NCBI RefSeq assembly: GCF_000022085.1
Contig: NC_011894.1
Span: 5,354,001 to 5,418,000 of the forward strand
Length of the DNA stretch: 64,000 bases
Origin: Methylobacterium nodulans ORS 2060
GTDB taxonomy: Bacteria > Pseudomonadota > Alphaproteobacteria > Rhizobiales > Beijerinckiaceae
Direction: 5' to 3'
In this document: positions 53,171 to 61,858 of the stretch, piece after piece
Layout: the number at the start of each line of letters is the position of its first letter
How positions within the stretch are numbered: the first letter of the stretch is position 1
Program-made: the position numbers and the translations under genes
Notes under the pieces: generated by a model
What the model was told of the DNA's origin: nothing
The model's database searches: none
The model's input: only the letters and a program-made list of their open reading frames with translations

Positions 53171-53344
53171 TCCGGTTTCCGGACGGAGCGTTCGCCAACC
53201 GGATCATAGGGTCTCCGCCCCTTCCCCGCACCCTCTTTCCGGGCCCGTTCGGGCCTGCACGACTGCAGCGCCAGCGGAAGGAGAAGGCGAGAGGAAGCCG
53301 GGCGAGCCGACGGTCTCCGGACGGTCCGTCCGGAAACCGGATCA
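53168..53344. mobile_element. MITE-like element with 20-bp perfect terminal inverted repeats
   Basis: TGATCCGGTTTCCGGACGGA at 53168-53187 is repeated as its exact complement at 53325-53344, giving a 177-bp element without coding capacity. The left end also forms a 39-base REP hairpin (TGATCCGGTT at 53168-53177 with 53197-53206). The terminal TGA is the stop codon of the livF-like gene. No flanking direct repeat was recognised. It probably belongs to a non-autonomous family mobilised in trans. Confidence 0.75.
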
Positions 53345-53486
53345 GGTGCCACCGGCCGGGCCGCCCCTGACGGATGAAGCGTCACGAACCGCCCTGCGGA
53401 GTGCCGCATCCCAAGGTGGCGAGTTCTCGATTCCCAGGATCCCTTCCGCCTCGCGGCGTCCGGCTTCCGCGGACTGCGATCCCGGC

Positions 53487-54650
53487 TCAATGCGCCCCGA
53501 CCCGGCGCGCCGGCACGATGTCGTTCGCGATCACCTCGCCGAAGGGGCCGTCGTTGCGCGCCACCCGGGGGCCGGTGCCGGTGGTGCTGCGCAGGGGCAG
53601 CTTCGGGAAGACCAGCTCGGCGAAGCGATAGGCCTCCTCCAGATGCGGGTAGCCGGAAAGGATGAAGCGGTCGATGCCGAGATCGATGTACTCCTTCATC
53701 CGGTCGGCCACCTGATCGGCCGAGCCGACGAGGGCGGTGCCCGCGCCGCCGCGCACGAGGCCGACCCCGGCCCACAGGTTCGGCGAGACCACGAGCCGGC
53801 CGCGGTCGCCGCCGTGCAGCGCCATCATGCGGCTCTGCCCGACCGAGTCCTGGCGCTTCAAGGTCTCCTGCGCGCGGGCGATGGTGGCGTCGTCGAGCCG
53901 CGAGATCAGCGACTCGGCCGCCTCCCAGGCCTCGCCTTCCGTCTCGCGCACGATCACGTGCAGGCGGATGCCGTACGAGAAGCTCCTGCCCCGCCTCGCG
54001 GCGGCCTGCCGGGCGCGGGCGATCTTGTCCGCCACCTGGGCCGGGGGCTCGCCCCAGGTGAGATAGACGTCGCAATGATCGGCCGCGACCTCGATGCCCG
54101 CATCCGACGAGCCGCCGAAATAGAGCGGCGGATAGGGGTCCTGCACGGGCCGGAAGATCAGGCGCCCATCCTCGGCGCGCAGGTGCCTGCCCTGGAAGGT
54201 GACGCTCTCGCCCGCCATCAGGCCGCGCCAGATGTGCAGGAACTCGTCCGTCACCGCATAGCGCTCGTCGTGGCCGAGGAAGACGCCGTCGCCGCGCAGC
54301 TCCACCGGGTCGCCCCCCGTCACCACGTTGATGAGGAGCCGCCCGTCCGAGATGCGGTCGAGCGTCGCGGCCATGCGGGCAGCCATCGAGGGCTCCTGCA
54401 GGCCGGGCCGGACGGCGACGAGGAAGCGCAGACGCTTGGTGAGCGGCGCCAGCGCCGAGGCGACGATCCAGGAATCCTCGCAGGAGCGGCCGGTCGGCAG
54501 CAGCACGCCGAAATAGCCGAGTTCGTCGGCCGCCTGCGCGATCTGGCGCAGATAGGCGAGCGAGACCTCGCGGGCGCCCTCGCTGGCGCCGAGATAGCGT
54601 CCGTCGCCGTGGGTGGGCAGGAACCAGAGGACATCGGTCTGTGCGCTCAT
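53487..54650 (-). CDS. FMNH2-dependent alkanesulfonate monooxygenase, SsuD-like
   Basis: A 387-aa luciferase-like monooxygenase, which releases sulfite from alkanesulfonates using reduced FMN. Seen: [20 protein letters not shown] at the N-terminus, [20 protein letters not shown] (Cys as in SsuD), [40 protein letters not shown] and [20 protein letters not shown]. Length matches SsuD. The start at 54650 follows GGAGA. No ssuE, ssuB or ssuC gene is in the window, so the reductase and transporter lie elsewhere. Confidence 0.92.
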   Translation of the reverse strand: MSAQTDVLWFLPTHGDGRYLGASEGAREVSLAYLRQIAQAADELGYFGVLLPTGRSCEDSWIVASALAPLTKRLRFLVAVRPGLQEPSMAARMAATLDRISDGRLLINVVTGGDPVELRGDGVFLGHDERYAVTDEFLHIWRGLMAGESVTFQGRHLRAEDGRLIFRPVQDPYPPLYFGGSSDAGIEVAADHCDVYLTWGEPPAQVADKIARARQAAARRGRSFSYGIRLHVIVRETEGEAWEAAESLISRLDDATIARAQETLKRQDSVGQSRMMALHGGDRGRLVVSPNLWAGVGLVRGGAGTALVGSADQVADRMKEYIDLGIDRFILSGYPHLEEAYRFAELVFPKLPLRSTTGTGPRVARNDGPFGEVIANDIVPARRVGAH

Positions 54651-55026
54651 CGGCGGTCTCCACACGCAGCCACGGCGCCTCCGGCCCGGTCGGAGACGCC
54701 CCGAATTTCCTCAGAAAGCCGCCGCATCGCGGCGTCCTTCCACGACAATGATCGCCGTCTCGACAGATCTGGAACGATCTCGCCGGGCGTATCCAACTGT
54801 CTTGGATGATCTTTCACAGGAAATAGAGGCGGATGCCGATCCAGTCAATTTCACATTATGGTGCGATTGGAGCCATTTATGCTATTTATTCGGCAGCGTG
54901 GAGAAATCGATTCTCCATAAATCGGGATGCCAGCGGTCTTTCGTCGCGATCGTCAGCGAGAGTTCGGCCGTGGCGGGTCTTCCGGACCGCGGTGCCCCCG
55001 AACGACGACGGGCCGCACCGGGCGGC
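54651..55026. other. A+T-rich intergenic region upstream of the ssuD-like gene
   Basis: A 376-base gap; positions about 54780-54930 are near half A+T, well below the surrounding G+C. It holds the ssuD promoter (separate entry) and a GGAGAA-N5-TTCTCC dyad at 54900-54916 upstream of that promoter, in a place fitting an activator of sulfur-starvation genes. No gene is seen. Confidence 0.6.
54820..54848 (-). promoter_or_regulatory. Promoter of the ssuD-like gene
   Basis: On the minus strand TTGACT (54848-54843), a 17-base spacer, then TATTTC (54825-54820), with an A+T-rich tract upstream. It implies a leader of about 165 bases before the start codon at 54650. Confidence 0.65.
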
Positions 55027-55518
55027 TCAGGCGGCTGCGCGCAGTGCCGCCACGATGGCGCCCTCCAGGGCGGCGGGCCGCGTGCGCGGCGGGTAGCGGC
55101 CGATGACGCTTCCGTCGCGCCCGACCAGGAACTTGGTGAAGTTCCACTTGATCGACCGGGTGCCGAGGAGCCCCGGCCGCGCGCGCTTGAGGTAGACGAA
55201 GAGCGGATCGGCCCCCGGCCCGTTCACCGCCACCTTGGCGAGCACCGGGAAGGAGACCGCGTAGGTGAGGCGGCAGAAGCGGGCGATCTCGTCGGCATCG
55301 CCGGGTTCCTGGGCGCCGAACTGGTTGCAGGGGAAGCCGAGCACCACGAGGCCCGCCGCCCTGTGCCGGCGCCAGAGCGCCTCCAGCCCCTCGTATTGCG
55401 GAGTGAAGCCGCAGCGCGAGGCCGTGTTGACGATGAGCAGGACGTGGTCGCGGTAGGCGGCGAGCGGGTGCGGCGTGCCATCGGCCGCAGCGGGGGAGAA
55501 GTCGTAGATCGCGGTCAT
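55027..55518 (-). CDS. Glutathione peroxidase family protein
   Basis: A 163-aa thioredoxin-fold peroxidase reducing hydroperoxides with glutathione or thioredoxin. The catalytic Cys is in VNTASRCGFTPQYEGLE (residue about 36), with GFPCNQFGAQEPGD and the Trp in KWNFTKFLVGRDG completing the Cys-Gln-Trp set. It is a Cys, not selenocysteine, enzyme of normal length. It follows the pseudo-caspase gene on the same strand after 78 bases. Confidence 0.93.
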   Translation of the reverse strand: MTAIYDFSPAAADGTPHPLAAYRDHVLLIVNTASRCGFTPQYEGLEALWRRHRAAGLVVLGFPCNQFGAQEPGDADEIARFCRLTYAVSFPVLAKVAVNGPGADPLFVYLKRARPGLLGTRSIKWNFTKFLVGRDGSVIGRYPPRTRPAALEGAIVAALRAAA

Positions 55519-55596
55519 GCGGTCGGCGGCTCAGGCCTGTCCCAGGGGGGCCAGTTCTCCGCCCGACCATGCGGCAAGGCAAGACCCCGGGGGCGC

Positions 55597-57333
55597 TCAC
55601 GGCAGCTCGCGCACCACCCGGAAGCCGTTGGCGTAGTAGCGGATGTCGTGGTCGTAGCGGAACCGGGCGCCCGAGCGCGCGGTGGCGGAGCGGCCGGTGA
55701 AGGAGCCGCCGCGCAGCACCCGCAGGTCGCATTGGCCGCTGCGCCAGGCCGACCCATCCGTGGGCGCCCCGCGATAGCCCATGTTCCAGCAATCCTCGAC
55801 CCATTCGGCGGCGTTGCCGGCGGTGTCGTAGAGCCCGAAGCCGTTCGGCCGGTAGGAGCCGACGGCGGTTGTCCGGTGGGCCGGGCTCTGGGTGCAGTCC
55901 TCGCAATTGGCCCGCCCGCTCCCCACCGTGGAGCCCCACCAGAAGGGCGAACTCGCCCCCGCCCGGGCGGCATATTCCCACTCGGCCTCGCTCGGCAGGC
56001 GATAGGTCTGGCGCGTCTGGGCCGAAAGCCAGCGCAGGTAGCTCTGCGCGTCGTCGTAGCTCACGTCGATGACCGGGCGGTCGCCGCGCCCGAAGCCGTG
56101 GTCGTCGATATCGGCCTTGCAGCCGCCGGCGGCGACGCAGGCGTCCCACTGCGCGAAGGTCACCTCATGGCGCCCGATGGCGAAGGGCTTGCGGATGGTC
56201 ACGCGGTGGGCGGGCTTCTCGTACGGGGCATCGCCGCCCATGACGAAGTCGCCGGGCGGCACCACGACGAGTTCCGGACAGGTCGGGCAGTCCTGGAAGG
56301 TCTCGCCCGGCTTGGGCAGGCTCCCCGGCGGCGGTGCCTCCGCGACGGAGGGGGGTGCGGCCTGACGCGGCGCCGCGCCGGGTGGCGGGGTTGCGCCCGC
56401 AGACGGCGCCGGGGCGGGAGGCGGCGCCTTGGGGGCCATGCCCGGCGCGACGAAGTAGAAATCCTCCAGGAGCGAGGAGGAGACCCAGGGCACGCGCTTC
56501 GCCCCGGTCGCCCGGGCGACCGCCATGCGGGTGCGGGCGAAGGCCTGTTCGGCGCTCAGGTCCGGCGTCGCAATCTGGCGCAGCAGCTCGCGCACGAACA
56601 GGCTGCCGTCATCTGCCTCCTCCGGCGGCCTGTCGAGGGCGGCGCTGAAGATCGCCAGCATGCCGTCGTGCATCTCAAGCGCCGCCAAGCCCTCGGGCGG
56701 GCGCCGGAAGGTCTCCTCGAAGGGATTTCGGCGGGCGGCATCGATGATCACGATTCGGGGTGACGCGCCGCGCCGCGCGAACTCGGCCTGGATCGAATCA
56801 AGCTCGAGGCCCTCCTGACGCACCTGGATCTCGGAGCGCACCGTGGCGCCGACCGGGATCAGGAAATTCTGCTGGCCGGAGCGGATCGCGTAGCCGTTGT
56901 AGAAGAACACCACCGCCGAGCCGCGGCCCACCCGGGCCGTGACCTCCGCGACGCGCTGCTGCATCTGGGCCTTGGTGAGATTCTCCCCCGCTTCGACGTC
57001 GAAGCCCAGCCGCGCCAGCTCCTCGGCGACGAGGCGCGCGCTGCGATTGGTGCCGAGGGGGTCCGGGCCGCCGCCCGCATAGGCCGAGTTGCTGAGGACG
57101 AGGGCGAGCCGCGGGCTCGTGTCGGTGACGACCGCCCGGCTCTGCGCCGCGGCGGCGCCGATGCCGATGACCAGCCAGAGCAGGATGACGACGCTGCGCG
57201 CGGCCGCTCGCGCCGCGGCGTCCCTCCCGATTCCGTCTGTGCTCGCTCCGCAGAACCACGTCATCATGCAACCCGCAGCACAGCCAACAACGGATTGCCG
57301 GAGCGTCATAGGGAAAAACTCAGATAGCGGCAT
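55597..57333 (-). CDS. Caspase-like domain without catalytic dyad, fused to a SUMF1 domain
   Basis: A 578-aa protein. After an N-terminal hydrophobic segment (VVILLWLVIGIGAAAAQ, about 48-64) comes a caspase-like p20 domain (RLALVLSNSAYAGGG to about residue 300). The His of the usual FAGHG motif is Tyr148 (FYNGY; TAC 56892-56890) and the Cys of DACRN is Ala200 (DAARRN; GCC 56736-56734), so it cannot be a protease. A Pro-rich linker leads to a SUMF1-type C-lectin domain (360-578: VVPPGDFVMGG, YRLPSEAEWEYAARAG, LRGGSFTGRS), which lacks the formylglycine-enzyme Cys pair. The start is uncertain: the ATG at 57333 lies in a GCGGCA/TGCCGC hairpin. Confidence 0.85.
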   Translation of the reverse strand: MPLSEFFPMTLRQSVVGCAAGCMMTWFCGASTDGIGRDAAARAAARSVVILLWLVIGIGAAAAQSRAVVTDTSPRLALVLSNSAYAGGGPDPLGTNRSARLVAEELARLGFDVEAGENLTKAQMQQRVAEVTARVGRGSAVVFFYNGYAIRSGQQNFLIPVGATVRSEIQVRQEGLELDSIQAEFARRGASPRIVIIDAARRNPFEETFRRPPEGLAALEMHDGMLAIFSAALDRPPEEADDGSLFVRELLRQIATPDLSAEQAFARTRMAVARATGAKRVPWVSSSLLEDFYFVAPGMAPKAPPPAPAPSAGATPPPGAAPRQAAPPSVAEAPPPGSLPKPGETFQDCPTCPELVVVPPGDFVMGGDAPYEKPAHRVTIRKPFAIGRHEVTFAQWDACVAAGGCKADIDDHGFGRGDRPVIDVSYDDAQSYLRWLSAQTRQTYRLPSEAEWEYAARAGASSPFWWGSTVGSGRANCEDCTQSPAHRTTAVGSYRPNGFGLYDTAGNAAEWVEDCWNMGYRGAPTDGSAWRSGQCDLRVLRGGSFTGRSATARSGARFRYDHDIRYYANGFRVVRELP

Positions 57334-57457
57334 TTTGCCGCATCACAAAACGTCTCTCGACTGACGACCGGGCAGTAAAACATCATCTTGTGCTTTGCAT
57401 GCGGGTGATCATCTGGTGAGATCTGACTGTCGCGACCGACCGGACAGGGAGAGGACG

Positions 57458-58351
57458 ATGCGACCGATCAGGCTTGTGCCGGTCCTATTGATGAGCCTGC
57501 CGGCTCTCTGCCTGTCGCGGCCCGGCACCGCGCAGGAGGCGCTGAAGGGTGGGCCGTCCCCGGCGCCGGCCGGGGCGAGCGTCTACTTCGTGGACGTGAA
57601 GGACGGCGCGGTGATCCCGCCCAACACGACGATCCATTTCGGCCTGCGCGGGATGGGCATCGCGCCCGCCGGCATCCAGCGCGACAATGCCGGCCATCAT
57701 CACCTGCTGGTCGACACGGAGCTGCCGAATCTCAGCGAGCCGATCCCGAACGACTTCAACCACCTGCATTTCGGCGCCGGCCAGACCGAGGCGGAGCTGA
57801 ACCTGCCCCCCGGCGAGCATACCCTCCAGCTCCTGCTGGCAGACCACAAGCACATCCCGCACACGCCCCCGATCTTGTCCGAGCGAATCCGCATCGTGGT
57901 GCGCGAGGGCGCCCCCGTGCCGGGCGTCGCCGCGCGCAAGCCGGGGACGCGCCATCCCTCGCCGAAGGGCGCCAAGGTCTACATCGCGAGCCCGCCGAAC
58001 GGCGCCGTCGTGCCCCGGACCGTGCTGGTGCGATTCGGTCTCATCGGCATGGGCGTCGCGCCGGCCGGCGTCGTGAAGGCCAATACCGGCCACCACCACC
58101 TGCTGATCGACACGCCGCTTCCGCCCCCCGACCGGCCGATCCCGAACGACTTCAACCACCTGCATTTCGGCGCCGGCCAGACCGAGGCGCGCGTGACCCT
58201 GACCCCCGGCCGCCACACGCTGCAGCTGCTCCTGGCGGACGAGGATCACGTGCCGCATGATCCCCCGATCTACTCGAAGCCGATCCGGGTGCTCGTCACC
58301 GTGTCCGGACGGCCGCCCCGGGCCCGGGTGGCACGGCCCGTCCGGCCCTGA
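57458..58351 (+). CDS. Exported protein with two tandem DUF4399 domains
   Basis: A 297-aa exported protein (signal LVPVLLMSLPALCLSRPGTA) with two similar domains: VYFVDVKDGAVIPPNTTIHF ... GHHHLLVD ... IPNDFNHLHFGAGQTEA, then VYIASPPNGAVVPRTVLVRF ... GHHHLLID ... IPNDFNHLHFGAGQTEA. DUF4399 is usually a single domain; here it is duplicated at 132-codon spacing. The dense His (GHHH, NHLHF, DHxHxPH) suggests metal binding. GAGAGGA precedes ATG 57458. It is divergent from the pseudo-caspase gene and followed by the intact caspase. Confidence 0.88.
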   Translation: MRPIRLVPVLLMSLPALCLSRPGTAQEALKGGPSPAPAGASVYFVDVKDGAVIPPNTTIHFGLRGMGIAPAGIQRDNAGHHHLLVDTELPNLSEPIPNDFNHLHFGAGQTEAELNLPPGEHTLQLLLADHKHIPHTPPILSERIRIVVREGAPVPGVAARKPGTRHPSPKGAKVYIASPPNGAVVPRTVLVRFGLIGMGVAPAGVVKANTGHHHLLIDTPLPPPDRPIPNDFNHLHFGAGQTEARVTLTPGRHTLQLLLADEDHVPHDPPIYSKPIRVLVTVSGRPPRARVARPVRP

Positions 58352-58428
58352 CCACCCCGCGTGCGGCCCGGCACATCCGCCTGCGCCGAAAACTGAAATG
58401 GTCCGGATCACGGCAACAGGAGGCGTCG

Positions 58429-58554
58429 ATGACCCTCACGATCTTGGACCCCCGCACGGGGACGACGGTGAAGATGTGGTTTCCCGACAAACCGGCGCAG
58501 CCGCAGCCGGCGCCCGCGCGGGTGATCCCCCACCCCGCCAAGGCGAGGGCCTGA
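58429..58554 (+). CDS. Small 41-aa protein with a perfect Shine-Dalgarno
   Basis: A short frame, MTLTILDPRTGTTVKMWFPD then KPAQPQPAPARVIPHPAKAR and A, preceded by AGGAGG at 58418-58423 with 5-base spacing. The first half reads as two beta strands, the tail is Pro/Ala-rich and basic. It lies between the DUF4399 gene and the caspase gene on the same strand. No homologue is recalled with confidence. The ribosome site and codon use make it a fair candidate. Confidence 0.5.
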   Translation: MTLTILDPRTGTTVKMWFPDKPAQPQPAPARVIPHPAKARA

Positions 58555-58646
58555 CCGCCGACGACGCAGCGGAGACAGCCCCCGGGAGGCAGAGGAACGA
58601 TCGGCGGGGCGTGGCGACCCCATGCCGCCGCGAGCGGAGGCCAGCG

Positions 58647-60134
58647 ATGCAGAGGTGGATCCTCGCGCCCGTGTTGGTACTGGCCGGGTTCCTCGTGATC
58701 ACCACGAACGGCGTTGCGGCGGAACGCCGGGTGGCTCTTGTGATCGGCAATTCCGCCTACCGTTCGGTCCCGGTGCTCGCCAATCCGGGCCGCGATGCCG
58801 CCGCCGTGGCCGAGATGCTGCGCCGCGCCGGCTTCGATTCGGTGGAGCTGCGGCAGGATCTCGGGACCGTCGAGCTCAAGCGCGCCACGCGCGAATTCAT
58901 GCAGACCGCCCGCGAGGCGGATATCGCGCTCGTCTATTTCGCCGGCCACGGCATCGAAGTCTCGGGCATCAACTATCTCATCCCGACCGATGCGCGGCTC
59001 AAGAGCGACTTCGATGTGGAGGACGAGGGCCTGTCGCTGGAGCGCGTGGTGCGCGCCATCGAGCCCGCGCGGCGGCTGCGCCTCGTCATCCTGGATGCCT
59101 GCCGCAACAACCCCTTCAATGCCGCGATGCAGCGGATGGTGAGCGTGCGGGCGGTGGCGAACGGCCTCGCCAAGGTCGAGCCCGCGGTCAGCGACACGCT
59201 CGTCGCCTTCGCGGCGCGGGCGGGCTCCGTCGCGGAGGACGGCGCCGGCGAGCACAGCCCCTTCACCACTGCGCTCCTCAAACACCTGCCGGTGCCGGGC
59301 CTCGACGTGCGGGTCGCCTTCGGGCGAGTGCGCGACGAGGTGCTGCGGCTCACGGGCGGCAAGCAGGAGCCCTTCGTCTACGGCTCCCTCGGCGGCGCCA
59401 TCACGGCCCTCGTCCCGGACGACAAGACCCTCGACCCCGGCGGCGCGGAGCGCGCGCAGCGGGAGACCCGGCGCGACTACGAATTCGCCGAGCGGGTGGG
59501 CACGCGGGAGGCCTGGAGCTCCTTCCTGGCCGCCCATCCGACCGGGTTCTACGCCGATCTGGCGCGGGCGCAGGTGGCCAAGCTCACCGGCAGCACGGGG
59601 ACGGCGGCGGTGCCGCCGCCGCCACCGCCACTGCCCGAGCGCAAGCCGCTGCCGCAGACACGCCCGATTCCCCATGATCCGGCGACGGCCGCGGTGGCGC
59701 CGGGTCCCGCGGCCCAGCCGCCGGGCGCCGGGCGGGCGGGAGCCTGTCAGCGGGATGCCGAGACGCTCGCTCGCCTGCGGGCCCGCCGCGTGCCCGACGA
59801 GATCCTGCGCTTCCAGCGCGAGCTGGTCTGCGACGAACTGCGCCCGCAGGTGGCACGCCTGATCGAGAGCATGGAGCCGCCGGACGGTCCGGCCCGGCCG
59901 AAGCTGGTACCCGATCCGGTTCCGCCGCAGCCCTTCCGCGAGCCGGATCCCGCCTCGCCCGCGCTGGCGCGGGCCACGCCCTCCGCCTCGAGCTGCGAGC
60001 AGGAGGCGCAGACCCTCGCGACGCTGCGCAACACCCGCGACAAGCGGGCCATCGACCGCTTCGCCCGCGACCTCACCTGCCAGGATCTGCGTCCGCAGGT
60101 GATGCGGCTGCGCGAGAGCGTGGACGACGAGTGA
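58647..60134 (+). CDS. Caspase-family (orthocaspase-like) protein with intact dyad
   Basis: A 495-aa exported protein: signal (ILAPVLVLAGFLVITTNGVA), then a C14 caspase domain (RRVALVIGNSAYRSVPVLAN) with the catalytic His101 in YFAGHGIE and Cys152 in ILDACRNNPF. A SPOR-like/EFAERVGTREAWSSFLAAHP helix follows near residue 290, then a Pro-rich linker and two copies of a Cys-bracketed helical unit (CQRDAETLARLRA...LVCDELRPQVARLIESM and CEQEAQTLATLRN...LTCQDLRPQVMRLRESV). It probably acts in the periplasm; substrate unknown. Its stop codon is the first TGA of a REP hairpin. Confidence 0.88.
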   Translation: MQRWILAPVLVLAGFLVITTNGVAAERRVALVIGNSAYRSVPVLANPGRDAAAVAEMLRRAGFDSVELRQDLGTVELKRATREFMQTAREADIALVYFAGHGIEVSGINYLIPTDARLKSDFDVEDEGLSLERVVRAIEPARRLRLVILDACRNNPFNAAMQRMVSVRAVANGLAKVEPAVSDTLVAFAARAGSVAEDGAGEHSPFTTALLKHLPVPGLDVRVAFGRVRDEVLRLTGGKQEPFVYGSLGGAITALVPDDKTLDPGGAERAQRETRRDYEFAERVGTREAWSSFLAAHPTGFYADLARAQVAKLTGSTGTAAVPPPPPPLPERKPLPQTRPIPHDPATAAVAPGPAAQPPGAGRAGACQRDAETLARLRARRVPDEILRFQRELVCDELRPQVARLIESMEPPDGPARPKLVPDPVPPQPFREPDPASPALARATPSASSCEQEAQTLATLRNTRDKRAIDRFARDLTCQDLRPQVMRLRESVDDE

Positions 60135-60170
60135 TCCGGGTTCCGGACGATCGGTTCGGAACCCGGATCA
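60132..60170. repeat. 39-base REP hairpin at the caspase stop codon
   Basis: TGATCCGGGTTCCG (60132-60145) pairs with 60157-60170; with one flanking pair the arms are 15 bp and perfect (60131-60145/60157-60171). Length and ends equal the 39-base hairpin at 53168-53206. The first three bases are the stop of the preceding gene. It probably also serves as a terminator. Confidence 0.75.
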
Positions 60171-60218
60171 CCAAGCCCGCGCGGCGCGGAGCAGAGCTCC
60201 GCGCCTCCCTGAGCGGAG

Positions 60219-60279
60219 CCGAAATCCGCATTGCCGCGCGATTGCGACAGCAATCGCCGAGCAAGCGATCGGATTTCGG
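60219..60279. repeat. Nested palindrome upstream of argC
   Basis: CCGAAATCCG (60219-60228) pairs with CGGATTTCGG (60270-60279); inside it GCGATTGC (60238-60245) pairs with GCAATCGC (60250-60257). The outer arm resembles the REP word TCCGGTTTCCGG. It lies between the REP hairpin and argC. Confidence 0.6.
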
Positions 60280-60429
60280 ATGAGCCGGCCCCGGCGGCGC
60301 GGCGGGGCTCCGCGGCGCGATGGCGGGCGATGGCGCGATGACGATCCCCGGGCGATTGACTTGCGACGTCTCTGACCTCATCCAGCATCCGTCCCGGCGT
60401 CCCTCCTTCAACGCCGCGCGGAGCCACCC

Positions 60430-61377
60430 ATGAGCCGCACTCCCCTGCAGCGCCCCAGCGTCTTCATCGACGGCGAGGCCGGCACGACCGGCCTCGGCAT
60501 CCGCGAGCGCCTGGAGGCCTTCGACGACATCGCGCTGCGCTCGATCCCGCACGAGCAGCGCAAGGATCCGGCGGCCAAGCGCACGCTCTTGGCCGAGGTC
60601 GACCTCGTGGTCCTCTGCCTGCCCGACGACGCGGCCAGGGAGACGGTCGCGATGGCCGACGGGCTGCCGGGCGGCGGCCCGCGCATCCTCGATGCGAGCA
60701 CGGCCCACCGGGTCGCCCCGGGCTGGACCTACGGCTTTGCCGAGATGACGCCGGACCAGCGCGCGGCCCTGCGCGCCGCGCGGCGCGTCGCCAATCCGGG
60801 CTGCTATCCGACCGGGGCGATCGCGCTCCTGCGGCCGCTCGTCGATGCGGGGCTGATCCCGGCCGACTTCCCCGTAAGCATCAACGCGGTCAGCGGCTAT
60901 AGCGGCGGCGGGCGCAAGATGATCGAGGCCTACGAGGCCGGCACCGCCCCGGCCTTCGAGCTCTACGGCCTCGGCTTCGCCCACAAGCACCTGCCGGAGA
61001 CGCAGACCTACAGCCGCCTCACCCGGCGGCCGATCTTCATTCCCTCGGTCGGCAATTTCCGGCAGGGGATGCTGGTGTCGATCCCGCTCCACCTCGATGC
61101 CCTGCCGGGCCGCCCCACGGCAGGCGACCTCGAAGCGGCGCTCCAGGCGCGCTATGCGGGCGAGGAACTCGTGCGCGTGGTGCCGGGCGCCGAGGACGGC
61201 GCGCATCGCGAGCGCATCGAGCCGGAGGCGCTCAACGACACCGACCGGCTGGAGCTGCGGGTGTTCGGCTCGGACGCGCAGGCCCAAGCCGTGCTGGTCG
61301 CGCGGCTCGACAATCTCGGCAAGGGCGCCTCGGGTGCGGCGGTGCAGAATCTGCGCCTGATGCTCGATCTCGCCTGA
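60430..61377 (+). CDS. argC: N-acetyl-gamma-glutamyl-phosphate reductase, type 2
   Basis: A 315-aa NADPH-dependent enzyme of arginine synthesis. Seen: [20 protein letters not shown] (nucleotide-binding start of the short AGPR class), [20 protein letters not shown], the catalytic Cys in [18 protein letters not shown] and [14 protein letters not shown]. The length of about 310 fits the type 2 family rather than the 340-residue type 1. No other arg gene is adjacent. An NTF2-like gene follows after 10 bases. Confidence 0.95.
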   Translation: MSRTPLQRPSVFIDGEAGTTGLGIRERLEAFDDIALRSIPHEQRKDPAAKRTLLAEVDLVVLCLPDDAARETVAMADGLPGGGPRILDASTAHRVAPGWTYGFAEMTPDQRAALRAARRVANPGCYPTGAIALLRPLVDAGLIPADFPVSINAVSGYSGGGRKMIEAYEAGTAPAFELYGLGFAHKHLPETQTYSRLTRRPIFIPSVGNFRQGMLVSIPLHLDALPGRPTAGDLEAALQARYAGEELVRVVPGAEDGAHRERIEPEALNDTDRLELRVFGSDAQAQAVLVARLDNLGKGASGAAVQNLRLMLDLA

Positions 61378-61387
61378 GGAGGTGGCG

Positions 61388-61858
61388 ATGTCGGAGAGCC
61401 GGCCGCCCTTCCCGCCCTACACGGCCGAGACCGCCGCCCGGAAGGCCCGCGCGGCGGAGGATGCCTGGAACCACCGCGACCCGGTGCGGGTCTCGCTCGC
61501 CTACACGCCGGACAGCCGCTGGCGCAACCGCGCGGAGTTCTTCTCCGGGCGCGAGGCGATCGTGGCCTTCCTCGAACGCAAATGGGCGCGCGAACTCGAC
61601 TATCGCCTGATCAAGGAGGTCTGGGCCTTCCACCAGAACCGCATCGCCGTGCGCTTCGCCTACGAGTGGCATGACGATTCCGGGAACTGGTTCCGCTCCC
61701 ACGGCAACGAGCAGTGGGAGTTCGACGACAGCGGCCTGATGCGGCGGCGGGAGGCCTCGATCAACGATGTCCCGATCCGCGAGACCGACCGCAAGTTCCA
61801 CTGGCCGCTCGGACCGCGGCCGGAGGGGCATCCGGGCCTGAGCGACCTCGGCCTCTGA
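61388..61858 (+). CDS. NTF2-like protein, DUF1348 family
   Basis: A 156-aa protein with the DUF1348 pattern: [86 protein letters not shown] at 61377-61382 sets ATG 61388 as the start rather than the GTG at 61382. The fold is a cone-shaped SnoaL/NTF2 type. Function is not known. It is co-transcribed with argC by spacing. Confidence 0.9.
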   Translation: MSESRPPFPPYTAETAARKARAAEDAWNHRDPVRVSLAYTPDSRWRNRAEFFSGREAIVAFLERKWARELDYRLIKEVWAFHQNRIAVRFAYEWHDDSGNWFRSHGNEQWEFDDSGLMRRREASINDVPIRETDRKFHWPLGPRPEGHPGLSDLGL

